Under the pieces are notes generated by a model. The model was given only the letters and a program-made list of their open reading frames with translations. It did no database searches and was not told the origin of the DNA. Shown here piece after piece: positions 5,909-6,222 of a stretch of 6,222 bases of DNA (position 1 is the first letter of the stretch; each line of letters opens with the position of its first letter). A program made the position numbers and the translations under genes. This stretch comes from Nitriliruptoraceae bacterium (GTDB taxonomy: Bacteria; Actinomycetota; Nitriliruptoria; Nitriliruptorales; Nitriliruptoraceae): positions 1 to 6,222 of the forward strand of contig SLLJ01000458.1 of the NCBI GenBank assembly GCA_007134165.1, in the 5' to 3' direction.

Positions 5909-5916
5909 GCGCTGGA

Positions 5917-6222
5917 TCAGGGGGGAAGGATGCGCACGATGCCCACCTCGATTTCGGCTCCTGCCGGGGTCTGGAAGCTGACGGTGTCGCCCACCCGGGC
6001 ACCGCTGACCGCCTGCCCCATCGGTGAGGCGCTCGACAGGATCTCGTGCTCGTCGTGTTCGTCTTCGCGGCTGCCGAGCAAGTAGGTCTCTTCGTCGCCC
6101 TCGATGTCGAGGGTGACCACCAGCCCTGGTCGCACGACGTCGCCGTCGGCCGGGGCCTGCCCGACCCGGGCGTCGCGCAGCAGCGCCTCGAGTTGTCGGA
6201 TCCGCGACTCCATCTTGCCCTG
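5917..6222 (-). CDS. greA: GreA-type transcription elongation factor, C-terminal part
   Basis: The last 101 residues of a GreA/GreB-family protein, cut by the right edge of the window. Gre factors bind in the secondary channel of RNA polymerase and stimulate cleavage of backtracked RNA. Visible are the end of the N-terminal coiled coil (ESRIRQLEALLRDARVG) and the whole C-terminal FKBP-like domain, with the family motif SPMGQAVSGARVGD and the ending TPAGAEIEVGIVRIL. A Met at 6213 could be misread as a start, but the frame stays open to the edge (QGK before it), the residues there fit mid coiled coil, and GreA is usually about 160 residues, so roughly 55-60 N-terminal residues, including the acidic tip of the coiled coil, lie outside. 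A Gre-like paralogue with another role cannot be excluded without that tip. The acidic, His-rich stretch SREDEHDEHE falls in the loop before the motif. Confidence 0.85.
   Translation of the reverse strand, partial: QGKMESRIRQLEALLRDARVGQAPADGDVVRPGLVVTLDIEGDEETYLLGSREDEHDEHEILSSASPMGQAVSGARVGDTVSFQTPAGAEIEVGIVRILPP

Noticed and set aside
6211..6213. Met at 6213 as the start of a short stand-alone Gre-like protein
   Set aside because: The frame is open to the window edge and the sequence around it fits the middle of the GreA coiled coil.
1..6222. CRISPR arrays, tRNA genes, insertion sequences or phage genes
   Set aside because: No regularly spaced repeats, cloverleaf-like stretches, terminal inverted repeats or transposase/integrase motifs were seen; the longest gene-free stretch is about 130 bases.

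Overview
High-GC DNA with strong G/C bias at third codon positions, several GTG starts and purine-rich Shine-Dalgarno sites; the gene families point to an actinobacterium. I cannot fix the genus from sequence alone.

Positions 1-3829 (+ strand) carry the 3' part of a hox operon for a cytoplasmic, bidirectional NAD(H)-linked [NiFe] hydrogenase (group 3d architecture). In order: the C-terminal part of hoxF (NADH/flavin diaphorase subunit, cut by the window's left edge), hoxU (ferredoxin-like electron-transfer subunit), hoxY (small hydrogenase subunit with one [4Fe-4S] cluster), hoxH (NiFe catalytic subunit) and hoxW (endopeptidase that trims the HoxH C-terminus). Electrons would pass between H2 at the HoxH NiFe site, the HoxY cluster, the HoxU and HoxF clusters, and the flavin/NAD(H) site of HoxF. 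hoxF-hoxU, hoxU-hoxY and hoxH-hoxW each overlap by 4 bases (ATGA, GTGA, CTGA). Only hoxY-hoxH has a gap, and hoxH has its own strong Shine-Dalgarno. No hyp maturation genes and no hoxE lie inside the window.

Positions 3886-5091 (+) encode a 401-residue thiolase (acetyl-CoA acyltransferase type) with a complete Cys-His-Cys active site. It starts 56 bases after hoxW and need not share its function.

Positions 5118-6222 are on the - strand and converge on the thiolase: the C-terminal part of a GreA-type transcript-cleavage factor (cut by the right edge), then a NarL/LuxR-type regulator. The regulator's receiver domain has lost the phospho-acceptor Asp and two other switch residues, while its DNA-binding domain looks intact.

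The points most worth following up are the apparent CTG start of hoxW, the degenerate receiver of the regulator, and a perfect 9-bp intragenic hairpin in the thiolase gene. I found no CRISPR array, insertion sequence, tRNA or rRNA. The window reads as ordinary metabolic and regulatory genes with a few unusual details rather than a wholly new system.
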